Source of the DNA: Cyclobacteriaceae bacterium
GTDB lineage: Bacteria > Bacteroidota > Bacteroidia > Cytophagales > Cyclobacteriaceae
Length of the DNA: 64,000 bases
Assembly: GCA_012033595.1 (NCBI GenBank)
Contig: JAAUQL010000006.1
Coordinates: 1 to 64,000, forward strand
Direction: 5' to 3'
Made by a program: the position numbers and the translations under genes. Shown here one piece after another: positions 39,184-50,169 of the stretch; the stretch's first letter is position 1, and the number at the start of each line of letters is the position of its first letter. Under the pieces are notes generated by a model, which did not search any database, was not told the origin of the DNA, and saw only the letters and a list, made by a program, of their open reading frames with translations.

Positions 39184-39264
39184 ACGAATATTGTTTTGTG
39201 TAGTTCGCTCAGGGTTAATTGTTGTTTATGCAAACAACCCAAAACCAAAAGCTGGCTACTGTTG

Positions 39265-41052
39265 TCAGTCCAATTTCAAAACAGCCATGAAAGCCTCTTG
39301 TGGAATTTCCACATTTCCTACGCTTCTCATACGTTTCTTGCCTTTCTTTTGCTTTTCGAGCAATTTCCTTTTGCGGGTTATATCGCCGCCATAGCATTTG
39401 GCCAACACATTTTTTCGCATGGCCTTCACCGATTCACGGGCTATGATTTTTTGTCCGATAGATGCCTGTATGGCGATTTCGAACATTTGGCGGGGTATCA
39501 GGCCGCGAAGCTTTTCGCACAAGCGCTTACCCCAGTCATAGGCTTTGTCGCGATGCACGATGGCAGAGAGTGCATCTACCTTTTCTCCATTGAGCATGAT
39601 GTCGAGTTTTACCATTTCCGATTGGCGATATCCGATCAGTTCGTAGTCGAGCGAGGCATAGCCACGCGATATGGTTTTGAGCTTATCGAAAAAGTCGAAC
39701 ACGATTTCCGCCAATGGCAATTCAAATGTCAGTTCTACACGGTCGCTTGTAAGATACACCTGGTTTTTAATCTGCCCGCGCTTGTCGATGCACAATGCGA
39801 TGATCGGCCCGATATAGGCGGCTTTGGAGATGATTTGAGCACGGATAAATGGTTCTTCGATGTGAGAAATGGTATTGGGCTCGGGCATTTCCGATGGTGC
39901 ATTAACCTCTTTGTAGTTGCCGTCGGTTTTTACCGCCCTGAATTGTACTGAGGGCACGGTGGTAATTACCGTCATGTCAAATTCACGCTCCAGGCGCTCC
40001 TGCACAATCTCCATATGCAGCATGCCCAAAAATCCGCACCTAAACCCAAAGCCCAATGCTGCTGAAGTTTCAGGCTCCCACACCAGGGAGGCATCGTTGA
40101 GCTGGAGTTTTTCCATCGAAGAGCGCAACTCCTCATATTCACTGGTTTCGACCGGATAAATGCCGGCAAACACCATGGGTTTTACATTTTCAAATCCTTT
40201 GATGCTCTTGGGACACGGTCTGTCCACATGGGTGATGGTGTCGCCCACTTTTACTTCTTTGGCGATTTTGATACCCGAAATCAGGTAACCAACATTGCCG
40301 GTGCTAATCTTTTTTTGAGGAGACTGGGTCAGTTTCAAAATGCCCACCTCATCGGCGTCGTAGGTTTTTCCCGTATTCATGAATTTTACCTTATCGCCCT
40401 GTTTCAGTTCGCCATTGAACACACGAAATATTACTTCAATGCCGCGATAAGAATTAAATACAGAGTCAAAAATCATGGCTTGCAGCGGCTCATTGGGGTC
40501 GCCCTTTGGCGCTGGCACCCTGTTGACGATGGCGTTGAGAATGTCCACAATGCCGATTCCTTCTTTGGCCGAAGCATAAATTACATCGTCGCCATCTACA
40601 CCCAATAAATCAATAATCTGGTCTTTGACCTCATCGGGCTGGGCGCCGGGCAGGTCTATTTTATTGATAACAGGTATGATCTCCAGATCATGCTCCAGGG
40701 CAAGGTAAAGGTTGGAAATGGTCTGCGCCTCAATGCCCTGAGAAGCATCGACAATAAGCAATGCCCCTTCGCAGGCGGCAATAGAGCGTGAAACCTCGTA
40801 CGAAAAATCGACGTGACCCGGCGTATCGATCAGGTTGAGGATATATTCCTCCCCTTCGTAGGTATAGTTCATCTGTATTGCATGGCTCTTGATGGTAATG
40901 CCACGCTCACGCTCCAAGTCCATGTTATCGAGCAATTGCTCTTGCATATCCCTGTCAGACACCGTACCTGTTGTTTGCAAAAGCCTATCGGCCAGGGTGC
41001 TTTTGCCATGGTCGATGTGCGCTATTATACAGAAATTCCTAATTTTTTTCAT
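39265..41052 (-). CDS. lepA: Elongation factor 4 (back-translocating GTPase)
   Basis: 595 complete residues. G1 [15 protein letters not shown] (residues 11-25), G2 [12 protein letters not shown]3 DTPGHVDF, G4 [10 protein letters not shown], then the EF-G-like domains and the LepA-specific C-terminal domain ending with the [19 protein letters not shown] segment. This is the normal size of LepA, which rescues stalled ribosomes under ionic stress. It is intact, showing that not every long gene here is broken. Confidence 0.97.
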   Translation of the reverse strand: MKKIRNFCIIAHIDHGKSTLADRLLQTTGTVSDRDMQEQLLDNMDLERERGITIKSHAIQMNYTYEGEEYILNLIDTPGHVDFSYEVSRSIAACEGALLIVDASQGIEAQTISNLYLALEHDLEIIPVINKIDLPGAQPDEVKDQIIDLLGVDGDDVIYASAKEGIGIVDILNAIVNRVPAPKGDPNEPLQAMIFDSVFNSYRGIEVIFRVFNGELKQGDKVKFMNTGKTYDADEVGILKLTQSPQKKISTGNVGYLISGIKIAKEVKVGDTITHVDRPCPKSIKGFENVKPMVFAGIYPVETSEYEELRSSMEKLQLNDASLVWEPETSAALGFGFRCGFLGMLHMEIVQERLEREFDMTVITTVPSVQFRAVKTDGNYKEVNAPSEMPEPNTISHIEEPFIRAQIISKAAYIGPIIALCIDKRGQIKNQVYLTSDRVELTFELPLAEIVFDFFDKLKTISRGYASLDYELIGYRQSEMVKLDIMLNGEKVDALSAIVHRDKAYDWGKRLCEKLRGLIPRQMFEIAIQASIGQKIIARESVKAMRKNVLAKCYGGDITRKRKLLEKQKKGKKRMRSVGNVEIPQEAFMAVLKLD

Positions 41053-41417
41053 ACCCTCTAAACGAAACGCAAAAGTAGGTATTTAATATAAAAAATTTAT
41101 GGCAATGCCTGGTTTATATTAAATGCTTCTGTGGGTAAATGTGCCGGTAGCGTGTAGCTCATAGAGCGAGCTGTCACAGCTTTTTGCGGGTCTTTCACCG
41201 CAGTTTTTTCTGCAAATTTCGGTTTTTCGATGCTGAACGGTGCAAATGCCCATTCCGGTCTTTCGACCCGTTTTTGTCGATATTCCTTCTGAACACATGA
41301 CATGGAAAAGCGATATGAAAATGAAGAGGAAAAATATATCATTCAGAAAATGATTTCCATTAGATTTAAAGCGCAAATAGTTTATCACGCTTGGATACAC
41401 CCTCTGATCAGACGATT
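41053..41417. other. Intergenic stretch without a gene
   Basis: About 365 bases between divergent lepA and the GH9 gene. I see only A/T-rich sequence and short frames without family resemblance. No clear promoter of the TTG/TAnnTTTG type was found. Confidence 0.4.
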
Positions 41418-43270
41418 ATGAAAAAATGGAGCTTTTTAGTCATATTGTTATTGTGCATGGACGGGGCGGCCTTTGCGCAATCTCCCAAACCGGTGCTGGC
41501 CACCTCGCAAATTGGATTTATGAAGTCCTCACCAAAAATGCTCACCCTCACTCCGGAGGGCGTGCTTACCCTTCCTGACAGCATTCCCTTCTACATTCAT
41601 ATGGCAGGCATGAACCTGCCACGTGTAAAAGAAAAAAGTGGATTATGGGCAAAATCTCCATATCCTTATCCATTTGAAATATCGGAAGGTAAATATGATA
41701 AAATTGATCCATCGATGTACGATTACACAGGTTGGCTTGTAAAAAAAGAAAGCCGCTGGGGCACCATCTGGCAGGCCGATTTTTCTGATTTTACAAAAGA
41801 AGGATTGTTTCAGGTGGAGACCTTATATCAATTTTCGTTGCCGTTTAGCATCGAAAGCAATCCTTATGAAAAACTCGTGAGGGGATATATGATTTACATC
41901 CACAGTCAGAGATCGGGTTACGATGTATATGGCGTGCGCGAGGCGGAGCATCTTGACGATGGCCGCCTGGATAATGGGGCAGGATATCATGATGCTGCCG
42001 GCGGATGGTACAATGCAGGTGATCTGCGAAAATGGATGTCACTTACCCAATTCAATATGGAGGCCTTGTTTCATATTTTCCAGTTTGGGCCGGAACTATA
42101 TCGAAATGCTGTCGTTGACGAAATGCAATGGGGTAATCTCTATTTTCAAAATATGATTTCTGACGAAGGCCAGGTATATGAAGACATTGGCGGAGGAGAT
42201 TTGAGGCCGGGTTTTGAATACAGCGATGGTTGGTGGGCAGAAAACCATCCGGGCTGTATTGCCAATAATGCCGGCAACTACTTTACCGACAATATACCCA
42301 ATACCGGAGATGAGCGTACTATCCGCACGAGCTACAACCCCTTTGTTCAATTGGCATTCGTAAAAAATCAGGCCATGATCAGCACCATACTGCCCGCAAT
42401 GGATGCAGCCAAATGTAAATATCTTGCCGAAAAAGCCTGGAAGTATTTCGAAAAACACCCACACGACAATCGCACTTTGTTTATCTCCATGCAACTTGAA
42501 GCTGCCGTAGAACTGGCAAATGCTGGCAGCGAGCTGGTAAATGAACAGACAATTGCCGATCTGATAACACTAGTATTGGCCCGGCAAGACAATGGGAAAG
42601 AAGGCCTGTCGCACTATTTTGTAGAAAAAGATGAAGAAGATGCTTTTCGCAGTGTAGCGTTTTCATGCTTGCCGGCCACAGCCCTGATCAGGGCATGGGA
42701 ATTGGATGTTGTTCCGCTCAACTTAAAACCACAGGTAAAAAGTGCCGTAGCTGGATATATCGATCAATTCTTGCTGGCAGATGCAAAATCAAACCCCTAC
42801 GAACTAACGCCCTATGGAGCATTTATAAAAAAACCTCTGGCTGAATACCAGCTTTTTCGGGATGCGGGCAGAGGCCGTGGTGTGCGCACCTTTATTCACC
42901 CCTTCAATGCGCAAACTATGGTACACGGCACAAATGGCACAGTGATGAACCAGGCCTATTTACTGGCAAAAGCAGGCTTTGTCTTCGAAAATGACCTCTG
43001 GAAAAACACGCAGAAAAGTTGATCCAATGGTCCACCGGGCACAATCCAAGCGGATTGTCTTTGTTTTGTGGTATCGGTACCAGGGCGGTCATTCCATATT
43101 CTACCATCAACTTAAACCTTACCCAATCTGCCACCAATGGTTTTATTGGCAGAGATGACGATACTCCCTATCTGGAAACTTCTAACGCCATAATGTGGAA
43201 TACCCAGGAAATATGGGATGTGCCCTACTTTTATGCAGTGGGTGCGGCAGTTTATCTGGGCATGAAGTGA
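41418..43270 (+). CDS. Glycoside hydrolase family 9 enzyme (one base missing)
   Basis: An A restored in the run at 43002-43006 joins WKN... to KHAEKLIQWSTGHNPSG and gives 617 residues from ATG 41418. It has a signal peptide (to AFAQ), an immunoglobulin-like N-terminal domain (about 22-150), and a GH9 (alpha/alpha)6 domain with HDAAGGWYNAGDLRKW, WWAENHPGC, and GHNPSGLSLFCGIGTR. The usual DAGD motif here is NAGD: the assisting Asp is Asn while the proposed catalytic base Asp stays. The presumed acid Glu is near the end (NTQEIWD). GH9 enzymes cleave beta-glucans; this substitution may mean a different substrate. Confidence 0.88.
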
Positions 43271-43349
43271 TGCTGCCCCCGGTTTTTTTGGCATTTTCTG
43301 TTCTGCTGCCGGGAGGATTTGAATCGCCAGCAAGTGGGTTTCCATCATA

Positions 43350-43373
43350 CCATCAGGCTCCATCACCTGATGG
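43350..43373. terminator. Hairpin between convergent genes, possible transcription stop
   Basis: Arms CCATCAGG (43350-43357) and CCTGATGG (43366-43373) pair perfectly around an 8-base loop. It lies between the GH9 gene and a leftward permease fragment. There is no T-run, so rho-independent termination is not assured. Confidence 0.35.
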
Positions 43374-43428
43374 TGGGACTTTGGTGCTATGCTACCACAT
43401 CGCAGGAAATAATAAAACATCCCGCCAA

Positions 43429-43971
43429 TCAAATCATATCGCTTGTTTTGCTTTTGGCGTACCAAAATGCCGGACAAATGCCAACAATAAACCCAAGGAC
43501 GGAAATAAAACCCAAGATGGTGAAAGACTTGTACCAGCCAACCGGCTTGCGAATGCTGATGTTCTTGTCGGTGATCAAATTGAAAATAGGCGCCACCTGA
43601 TCGATAATCACCAGACTCATCAAGAAGGCCGCGACAATGAAAATAAGGGTTTCGAGCATTAACATTCGCACTATTCCGCTTTGTGTTTCGCCATAGTATT
43701 TACGCCAGAACAATTCCTTTCGCCGGATGGTCAATTGGCTTTTCATCACTAAAAAATATACAAGTGACGTGACCAGAATGATAAATATAAATAGTGCCAG
43801 CATTTTCGGATTGCATGTCGATTGGTGGTTTTCCTGGCGATCGGAGTAAAAAAGCCAGATTAACAAAAAGGAACTGATACCGGAGGTCAGTGAAAACAGC
43901 TTTACCAGGCTTAGCCACCATTTGTCAGCCATCAATCGCAAATTGCTTAAAATATATTGCTTCACTAGCAT
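43429..43971 (-). CDS. Short FtsX-like permease lacking the periplasmic domain
   Basis: 180 residues, four predicted helices. The start MLVKQYILSNLRLMADKWWLSLVKLFSLTSGISSF resembles the first helix of Bacteroidota MacB/FtsX-like permeases. The second half, RRKELFWRKYYGETQSGIVRMLMLETLIF, resembles the FtsX core loop (KKEIGIRKVLGA type) and following helices. The large periplasmic domain (about 250 residues) normally between them is absent, replaced by about 30 residues. Either an internally deleted relic or a real mini-permease. No partner ATPase is next to it. Confidence 0.6.
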   Translation of the reverse strand: MLVKQYILSNLRLMADKWWLSLVKLFSLTSGISSFLLIWLFYSDRQENHQSTCNPKMLALFIFIILVTSLVYFLVMKSQLTIRRKELFWRKYYGETQSGIVRMLMLETLIFIVAAFLMSLVIIDQVAPIFNLITDKNISIRKPVGWYKSFTILGFISVLGFIVGICPAFWYAKSKTSDMI

Positions 43972-44269
43972 TGTTCATTTCCTCCCGCCTTGTTGACTTC
44001 AACAAACATACCCTTCTCTTAACACATTGATTTTCAAAATTTTACAAGAATAATTTTTGTGCAATGTGCCAATATTGCACACTTATATCCGAGCCTGTGT
44101 CCATTTATGTACACATGTGCAGTATTTTGCATTTTTGAAAAAAATGTAAAGAAAAACGCATGCTCTAATGCAAAAGGCTCGCAGACGGTGATCGCCAGAT
44201 CAATAAAATGCCAGTGCCGGCTGATAGTTTATACAGAATGCCTTATCTTGCGAATTGATTTTTTTGACT

Positions 44270-47209
44270 ATGAAGGTTTCAACATCGAATCCGTTCCAGA
44301 TTATTTACTCACTTTTTGAACACGAATACCTCGGGTATTTGTTCGAATCGTTTGTCGTGCAACTCGACGATAAAGGCAGGCTGACGTTGAAACATCAAAA
44401 TATTTCTTCGAAGAACGCGAATGAATTTGCCTCGGGACTTGACGAAACGGACTTTAATCTTATAGCCTTAATGGACTCCATGCAACAGGACATGGTGATC
44501 AGAAAATTTTATAATGGCAAAATAAAACCCAGAGATTTCTTTGCCAAAGTGTACAAAAGTGAAAAGCCCGATGAGCTGCTACTGGCCGAAATCCAAAAAT
44601 ATCTCGAACGCAGGCGTAGCAAGGTATTGAAGCAGATATATGGCAAGCTCTTGTTCGAAATGGGCAACGATGGCGAGCCAACATGGAAACAGATAGAAGT
44701 GCTGCAGCCAACGTCCACGATTTTGTTCCACTTTAGAAGAAATGAAGACAACACACACTACTTCCCCACCATCAAATACAATGATGAAAAGGTGGAGTTC
44801 TACAGCAAAAAGTCGTTCATTATATGCAAAGATCCGGCATTTATAGTGTGTGATAGCAAGTTGTATAGTTTTTCTAAACCGGTAGATGGCAACAAGCTGG
44901 TGCCTTTTTTGAAAAAAAAATTTATAGTGGTGCCCAAAAAGGTAGAAGACACCTACTACCGCAATTTTATCGCCCCTCTGGTGGCCGGATTCGATGTATA
45001 TGCCAAAGGCTTTGATATTAAAACCGAACGCTACGAACCGGTGACCAAACTGATGGTATCAGAAATTGCAAGAAATATCACTCCCACACCTTCCCTATTC
45101 GATGAACCCAATGGCAATAGCCACAACAACGACGAAATAAAGTTGCTGTTTGATATTAGTTTCGACTACAACACCTACAATTTCAGAACGGACAATGCGA
45201 CTGAGGTGAGCGTAAAAGTGGAAAAAGATGACACCAACTACACCTTTTACAGGATCATCAGAAAGATATCAGAAGAGCTACGCGTGATCAAATTGCTCAG
45301 AGATCTGGGCCTGGAATTGAAAAACTCCAAATGCACGCTCAGCCAGACCTGTGCGGTTGATTGGCTGTCGAAAAACAAAGCAGCCCTCGACCGGGAAAAC
45401 ATTATCCTGCTCCAAAAAAACGCCAGGGACAAACGCTATTTCCTGGGCGCCACGTCTATATCAGTTACCATCAGCGAAAATATAGATTGGTTCGACATTC
45501 AAGCTATAGTGAGATTTGGGGACTATGAAATACCGTTTAAAAACTTGTGCAAGGCCATTTTGCGCAAAGAAAACGAAATCCGGCTCCCAAATGGCGAAAT
45601 AGGCATTATCCCCAAGGCCTGGATTACCGAGTACAGCGAGCTTTTTGCTTTTATGGACGAAAGCAAAAACAACCACAACAAACTCATTCTCAAAAAACAC
45701 CACCTTGCTCTGGTGCAGGATCTTAAAGACAGACATCAGGCCCAGGTAACTATGAGCGAAAAGCTGGAAAAACTCCGGGATTTCAATCAGATTGAAGACA
45801 TTAACATGCCCGCTACGTTTAAAGGCGACTTGCGCCCGTATCAGAAGGCAGGATATAACTGGCTCAACTTCCTGAACAGCTACCATTTTGGCGGCTGCCT
45901 GGCAGACGATATGGGTCTTGGCAAAACAGTGCAGACGCTGGCCATGTTGCTTCAGATGAAAGAAAATGGAGAAAAAAACCCATCGATACTGATTTTGCCC
46001 ACCTCTCTGCTCTACAATTGGGAGTTGGAAGCCGCCAAGTTTACTCCAGACCTCCAGGTTTACAACTACACTGGCAGCAATCGCATCAAAGACGTATCGC
46101 AGTTCTATGGCTACGATATCATACTTACCTCCTATGGTATAGCGCGTCTCGACATCGACATACTGAAAAAATTCTATTTCAACTATGTAATCCTGGACGA
46201 ATCTCAAACCATTAAAAACCCCAATAGCAACATTTCTAAAAGCGTACGCAAGCTCAATTCTAAGAACCGCCTCATTCTCACTGGCACACCTCTGGAAAAC
46301 AGCACCCTTGACCTGTGGTCGCAAATGTCATTTGTGAACCCCGGATTGCTGGGCAGCCATTCTTTTTTTCTAAAAGAATACCTGATCCCGATAGAAAAAC
46401 AGCAAAACGAAAGCAAAACCAAAAAACTCTATGCCATCATCAAACCCTTTATTATGCGCAGGCACAAGTCTCAGGTGGCTACCGAACTGCCCGAGAAGGT
46501 GGAAAGTGTGAAATATTGCACCATGACCAGCGAACAGGAAGAACGATATGTGGAGGTGAAATCGGCCTTTAGAAATAAAATACTGGAAGAAATTGAGACC
46601 CGAGGCGTAAAAAAATCGAGCATAGTGCTGCTACAGGGTCTTACCAAATTGCGGCAAATCGCCAACCATCCAAAAATGGTTGACCAGGCGTATGAGGCCG
46701 ATTCGGGTAAGCTCGATGCCCTGAAACGTATGATCAAAAGTGCCATCAGCGAAAATCACAAAATACTGGTCTTTAGCCAGTTTGTAAAACACCTGGCCAT
46801 AGTCAGCGACTACCTCAAAAGCAAAAATATAGACTACGCCTATCTTGACGGATCGACGAAAGATCGTCAGGCAGAGGTGGAGCGATTTCAGAACGATGAT
46901 AATCTCATGCTCTTTCTTATCTCACTCAAAGCCGGAGGCGTGGGACTCAACCTTACCAAGGCTGAGTATGTATTTATTCTGGATCCATGGTGGAACCCCG
47001 CCGTGGAAGCGCAGGCCATAGACCGTGCCCATAGGATAGGGCAGGAAAATAAAGTATTTACCTATAAATTCATTACTAAGAATACGGTAGAAGAAAAAAT
47101 CCTGACCCTTCAAAGACGAAAAATGAAGCTGGCCTCAGAGCTGATCACTACCGAAGAAAGTTTTGTAAAAGACCTGTCGAAAGAAGATATCGAGCTCTTG
47201 CTAGAATAG
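44270..47209 (+). CDS. SNF2-family DNA-dependent ATPase
   Basis: About 979 residues from ATG 44270. Residues about 1-500 are a large N-terminal region of unknown fold. The two RecA-like domains follow: motif I DDMGLGKTVQT, motif II LDESQTIKNP (DESQ in place of DEAH), motif III LTGTPLEN, motif V GGVGLNLTKA, motif VI AIDRAHRIGQ. The layout is that of the bacterial SNF2 (HepA/RapA-like) group. These use ATP to move along DNA and act on transcription complexes or repair; no specific role is assignable. Upstream 43972-44269 shows no gene. Confidence 0.9.
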   Translation: MKVSTSNPFQIIYSLFEHEYLGYLFESFVVQLDDKGRLTLKHQNISSKNANEFASGLDETDFNLIALMDSMQQDMVIRKFYNGKIKPRDFFAKVYKSEKPDELLLAEIQKYLERRRSKVLKQIYGKLLFEMGNDGEPTWKQIEVLQPTSTILFHFRRNEDNTHYFPTIKYNDEKVEFYSKKSFIICKDPAFIVCDSKLYSFSKPVDGNKLVPFLKKKFIVVPKKVEDTYYRNFIAPLVAGFDVYAKGFDIKTERYEPVTKLMVSEIARNITPTPSLFDEPNGNSHNNDEIKLLFDISFDYNTYNFRTDNATEVSVKVEKDDTNYTFYRIIRKISEELRVIKLLRDLGLELKNSKCTLSQTCAVDWLSKNKAALDRENIILLQKNARDKRYFLGATSISVTISENIDWFDIQAIVRFGDYEIPFKNLCKAILRKENEIRLPNGEIGIIPKAWITEYSELFAFMDESKNNHNKLILKKHHLALVQDLKDRHQAQVTMSEKLEKLRDFNQIEDINMPATFKGDLRPYQKAGYNWLNFLNSYHFGGCLADDMGLGKTVQTLAMLLQMKENGEKNPSILILPTSLLYNWELEAAKFTPDLQVYNYTGSNRIKDVSQFYGYDIILTSYGIARLDIDILKKFYFNYVILDESQTIKNPNSNISKSVRKLNSKNRLILTGTPLENSTLDLWSQMSFVNPGLLGSHSFFLKEYLIPIEKQQNESKTKKLYAIIKPFIMRRHKSQVATELPEKVESVKYCTMTSEQEERYVEVKSAFRNKILEEIETRGVKKSSIVLLQGLTKLRQIANHPKMVDQAYEADSGKLDALKRMIKSAISENHKILVFSQFVKHLAIVSDYLKSKNIDYAYLDGSTKDRQAEVERFQNDDNLMLFLISLKAGGVGLNLTKAEYVFILDPWWNPAVEAQAIDRAHRIGQENKVFTYKFITKNTVEEKILTLQRRKMKLASELITTEESFVKDLSKEDIELLLE

Positions 47210-47229
47210 TATATTGGGCAATCTGCTGG

Positions 47230-48372
47230 TTAGTACAGCTCATATTCCAATAGCCTGCACTCGATCTTACCATTGAAAAATGGCATGCGCCGCTTGGTAC
47301 GAAGGCCTACTTTTTTGGCCAATTCCATATTGCCGGTAAAAATATATCCCACATACCCGTTGCATTTTTGTTTCATAAAATCGCCGATTTGCTGATAGGT
47401 TGTCTCCAACTGCTCCAATTCGCCCATACGCTCACCGTAAGCAGGGTTGAAAAGCACTACTCCGCCACCATCCGGCACGGGCGTTTCTTCAAAAGCGCAG
47501 GTTACAAATTCGATTAAATGCTCCACACCCGCATGTTTGGCATTTTCACGCGCGGTATTAATGGCTTTGCTGTCGATATCAGTAGCAATAATTTTGAAAC
47601 CTAAGGGCTTGCTTTCTTTATCAGATTTTGCTTCCTCCTTTATCTTTTGCCATACCGCGGAATCATAAAAACTTAAATGTTGAAATGCATAATTGTCGCG
47701 AAACATGCCCGGATATTGTCCCGAAGCCATTAAAGCTGCTTCGATGGCCAGGGTGCCACTCCCGCACATGGGGTTGACAAAATGCCCCGATTGATTCCAT
47801 TGGCTTTCCTGAATGATGCCCGCGGCGAGGTTTTCCATGAGTGGAGCCGATCCGGGGTTTAGCCGATATCCGTGCTTGGCAATGGACTGTCCGCTGGTAT
47901 CAATAAAAAGCTCCACCTCTTCGGCCATCCAGCGCATAAAGATCACCGCCTGGTCTTTTTCAGAACCTGTGTCCGGCCTCACGTTCATGGCTTCCACAAA
48001 ACGGTCGGCAATGGCATCTTTCAATTTTAAATTGGCAAAGCGCGTATCACGGATAAATTTATTTTTGGTAAACGAATCAATACTGAAATACCCATCGGGC
48101 TTCAGAATTTCTTCCCACCGGACTTTTTTGGCATTTTTGTACAAGTGGTTGGGATGGATGGCCCTAAAAGAGGCCAGGTGCCACAGTATCCGGTTGGCAC
48201 ATCGCAGCTTGTAGTTGAGCATCATGGCATCAGCAAAACTGCCACTGGTGATCACCGCTTTCGGATCTGATTTTACAATTTCAAACCCCAGACCTTCCAA
48301 TTCATGAGCCAGAGCGATATTAAGGCCGGGCGAACAGCTAATTACCAATGTGTTTTTACTATTTATATCCAT
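47230..48372 (-). CDS. THUMP-domain RNA methyltransferase (RlmL-like)
   Basis: About 380 residues from MDINSKNTLVI (the longer N-terminal frame lacks family sequence). A THUMP domain (about 45-160) is followed by a class I SAM-dependent methyltransferase with PMCGSGTLAIEAALMA, the IIATDIDSKAINTAREN segment, and the catalytic motif NPAYGERMGE. Relatives have NPPYGER, methylating guanine N2 in 23S rRNA (RlmL). Here the first-position Pro after the NP is Ala, unusual for the family. Probably rRNA modification; the change could be natural or an error (CCx to GCx, one base). Confidence 0.88.
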   Translation of the reverse strand: MDINSKNTLVISCSPGLNIALAHELEGLGFEIVKSDPKAVITSGSFADAMMLNYKLRCANRILWHLASFRAIHPNHLYKNAKKVRWEEILKPDGYFSIDSFTKNKFIRDTRFANLKLKDAIADRFVEAMNVRPDTGSEKDQAVIFMRWMAEEVELFIDTSGQSIAKHGYRLNPGSAPLMENLAAGIIQESQWNQSGHFVNPMCGSGTLAIEAALMASGQYPGMFRDNYAFQHLSFYDSAVWQKIKEEAKSDKESKPLGFKIIATDIDSKAINTARENAKHAGVEHLIEFVTCAFEETPVPDGGGVVLFNPAYGERMGELEQLETTYQQIGDFMKQKCNGYVGYIFTGNMELAKKVGLRTKRRMPFFNGKIECRLLEYELY

Positions 48373-48622
48373 ATACCTGAGCTTGTGGTGTGCTGCGTTT
48401 CTGATTGTAGCAACAGACAAATCATAGTGCCTTGCCAATTGCGCTACAATAATCAATGGGAAAATCCAATTTTCAAAACTTTGAGCCGTCCGACTCGCTC
48501 TAGTACGTCATCAGCAATTGTCCCTAGCACGATTTGCGTATTTTCTTCGAAAAGTGAAATCAAGGATTGCACAGCCCCACTATGTTGGTGATGTACAGTA
48601 TTAATGGCCAAAAGGCAAGGTC

Positions 48623-49645
48623 TCAGAGGGTAAGTTTCTCTATGGTGAAGGCAGCTGACGGGTTTTGCACAAGGATCAAATCTATTTCTTCCCGGGTAAA
48701 TCCCGCATTCATAAGCGCTGGAACAAGTGAATCGAAAATGGCAGCATATGGCTTAGCGCCATCTGCCCCAAACATTTCGAAACCTATACAGCCATCTTCA
48801 TTTTTAATTACGGCCCATCCGTTGTCATGCGATATCAATACGCGGTGCAGCAAGGAGGCTTCTTTGAGGGCCAGCAAAAAGCCCAGGTACCTTTCAATTT
48901 TATCGGGTTTTGCGCCTATGCCATCGAGGCTGATCCAGCATCCCCGCTGCGCCAGACTGATCTGATCTTCTGAGCTACAGTTTTGAGCATGTACTACTAT
49001 GAGCGCCCCGGGTGCCACCCCCTCCCCGGCGAGTATATCCACTTCATCGTTTGCGGCCAGACCACTGCCGGTATGAATGGCAATTTTCAGCCCGGTCTCA
49101 AGGTGAGTCAAGGCACCAGCCCTCACTATTTTCTGCTCCATGGTATCGAGCTGCGATTTGCCCACTCCCAGTTTTATAAATCCCGGCTTCACGCCCGTGC
49201 CATCAATGCCGGTTTCCCATTCGCTTATCCATCGCTTTGCCAGCTCGCGGGCAGTTTCGCTATAGGCATGGGCTGGCAAATACTTTTTTTGTACGGCGGC
49301 ATAGTATCCGGTATTTGTCAGTATGTTCAGCCCGGTTTTTTGAGATATTTCCCTAAGTAGCAACACATCCCTGCCAATATGGGCAGGGGTGCACTCTACG
49401 AGGGTTTGCACTCCGGAAGCTTTTAGTTCTACAAAAAACGGCAACAATTTCGCCAATGCCGTATCGACCGGGTATTGGGGTTGCTTTGTTTTTTCTGCAC
49501 CTATAAAGTCAGTCGTAACATGCTCGTGCTCCAAGGTAAGCCCCATTTCACCGGGGTGAATTGGGCCTGTCACGGTCATGATTTTGGGGCGGTCAGTCTG
49601 GCAGCCATACCACAGGATAAGAAAAAACAACGATAGGAGTTTCAT
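48623..49645 (-). CDS. Phosphotriesterase-like lipoprotein
   Basis: 340 residues from MKLLSLFFLILWYGC, a lipoprotein signal (Cys about 15). The metal site is LEHEHV (His pair), the carboxylated Lys in GFIKLGVGK, His in IHTGSG and VHAQN, and Asp in SHDNGW, as in the amidohydrolase PTE group. These enzymes cleave lactones or phosphotriesters; homology to true paraoxonases is not implied. Downstream of two haem-binding-domain genes on the same strand. Confidence 0.9.
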   Translation of the reverse strand: MKLLSLFFLILWYGCQTDRPKIMTVTGPIHPGEMGLTLEHEHVTTDFIGAEKTKQPQYPVDTALAKLLPFFVELKASGVQTLVECTPAHIGRDVLLLREISQKTGLNILTNTGYYAAVQKKYLPAHAYSETARELAKRWISEWETGIDGTGVKPGFIKLGVGKSQLDTMEQKIVRAGALTHLETGLKIAIHTGSGLAANDEVDILAGEGVAPGALIVVHAQNCSSEDQISLAQRGCWISLDGIGAKPDKIERYLGFLLALKEASLLHRVLISHDNGWAVIKNEDGCIGFEMFGADGAKPYAAIFDSLVPALMNAGFTREEIDLILVQNPSAAFTIEKLTL

Positions 49646-49667
49646 TTTTATGGTTTTACATGTGTTT

Positions 49668-50132
49668 CTAATTTTCCATAATCTGGTCAGAAAGCTTGAC
49701 TGTCCAATCATTAATCAACTCGATTTCTTCTGCTGATAAGGCCGCGTTGGTATGGATGACGGTATAAATTTTTAAAGGCATTTTTTTCTCCTCTACCTCC
49801 TCCCCAATTTCACTTAACATCTTTATTTTCTTTCGTGCATCCAAAGTGGCCCATTCCGAAAAGTTGAGTTCCTCACGACCCTCCTTTACATCATTTTCCA
49901 ACAACCACGACACCGGCGCAACTTTGGCGTACCACGGAAATTTGGTCTGGTTAGAGTGGCAATCGTAGCATGCCTGGTGCATTAGTAGCTTTATGTTTTC
50001 GGGCGCTTGTTCGGTTACGAGCAAATCATCAGAAATATCACTGTCGTTTTCAGGCATATTGCTTGGCACAAACTGAATAACAATGAATATAACAGCCAAC
50101 AAGCCCGCGATGTATAATAGCAGCTTTTTCAT
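49668..50132 (-). CDS. Haem-binding-domain (Haem_bd) protein
   Basis: 154 residues with an N-terminal membrane helix (about 5-23) and then the Haem_bd features CYDCHSN (haem attachment CxxCH), PWYAKVAPVSWLLENDV, and REELNFSEW. It is likely anchored in the inner membrane facing the periplasm. It lies 22 bases upstream of the phosphotriesterase-like gene and 37 bases downstream of another CxxCH protein; a shared electron transfer or sensing role can be guessed but not shown. Confidence 0.88.
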   Translation of the reverse strand: MKKLLLYIAGLLAVIFIVIQFVPSNMPENDSDISDDLLVTEQAPENIKLLMHQACYDCHSNQTKFPWYAKVAPVSWLLENDVKEGREELNFSEWATLDARKKIKMLSEIGEEVEEKKMPLKIYTVIHTNAALSAEEIELINDWTVKLSDQIMEN

Positions 50133-50169
50133 AAAAAAATGGGTTATAAAAATGATGGAAAAATGAAAC

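Noticed and set aside
39196..39951. 251-codon rightward frame
   Set aside because: It is antisense to lepA, whose motifs and length are complete.
45461..46324. Long leftward frame opposite the SNF2 gene
   Set aside because: It lies wholly within the intact SNF2 coding sequence on the opposite strand and has no family motifs.
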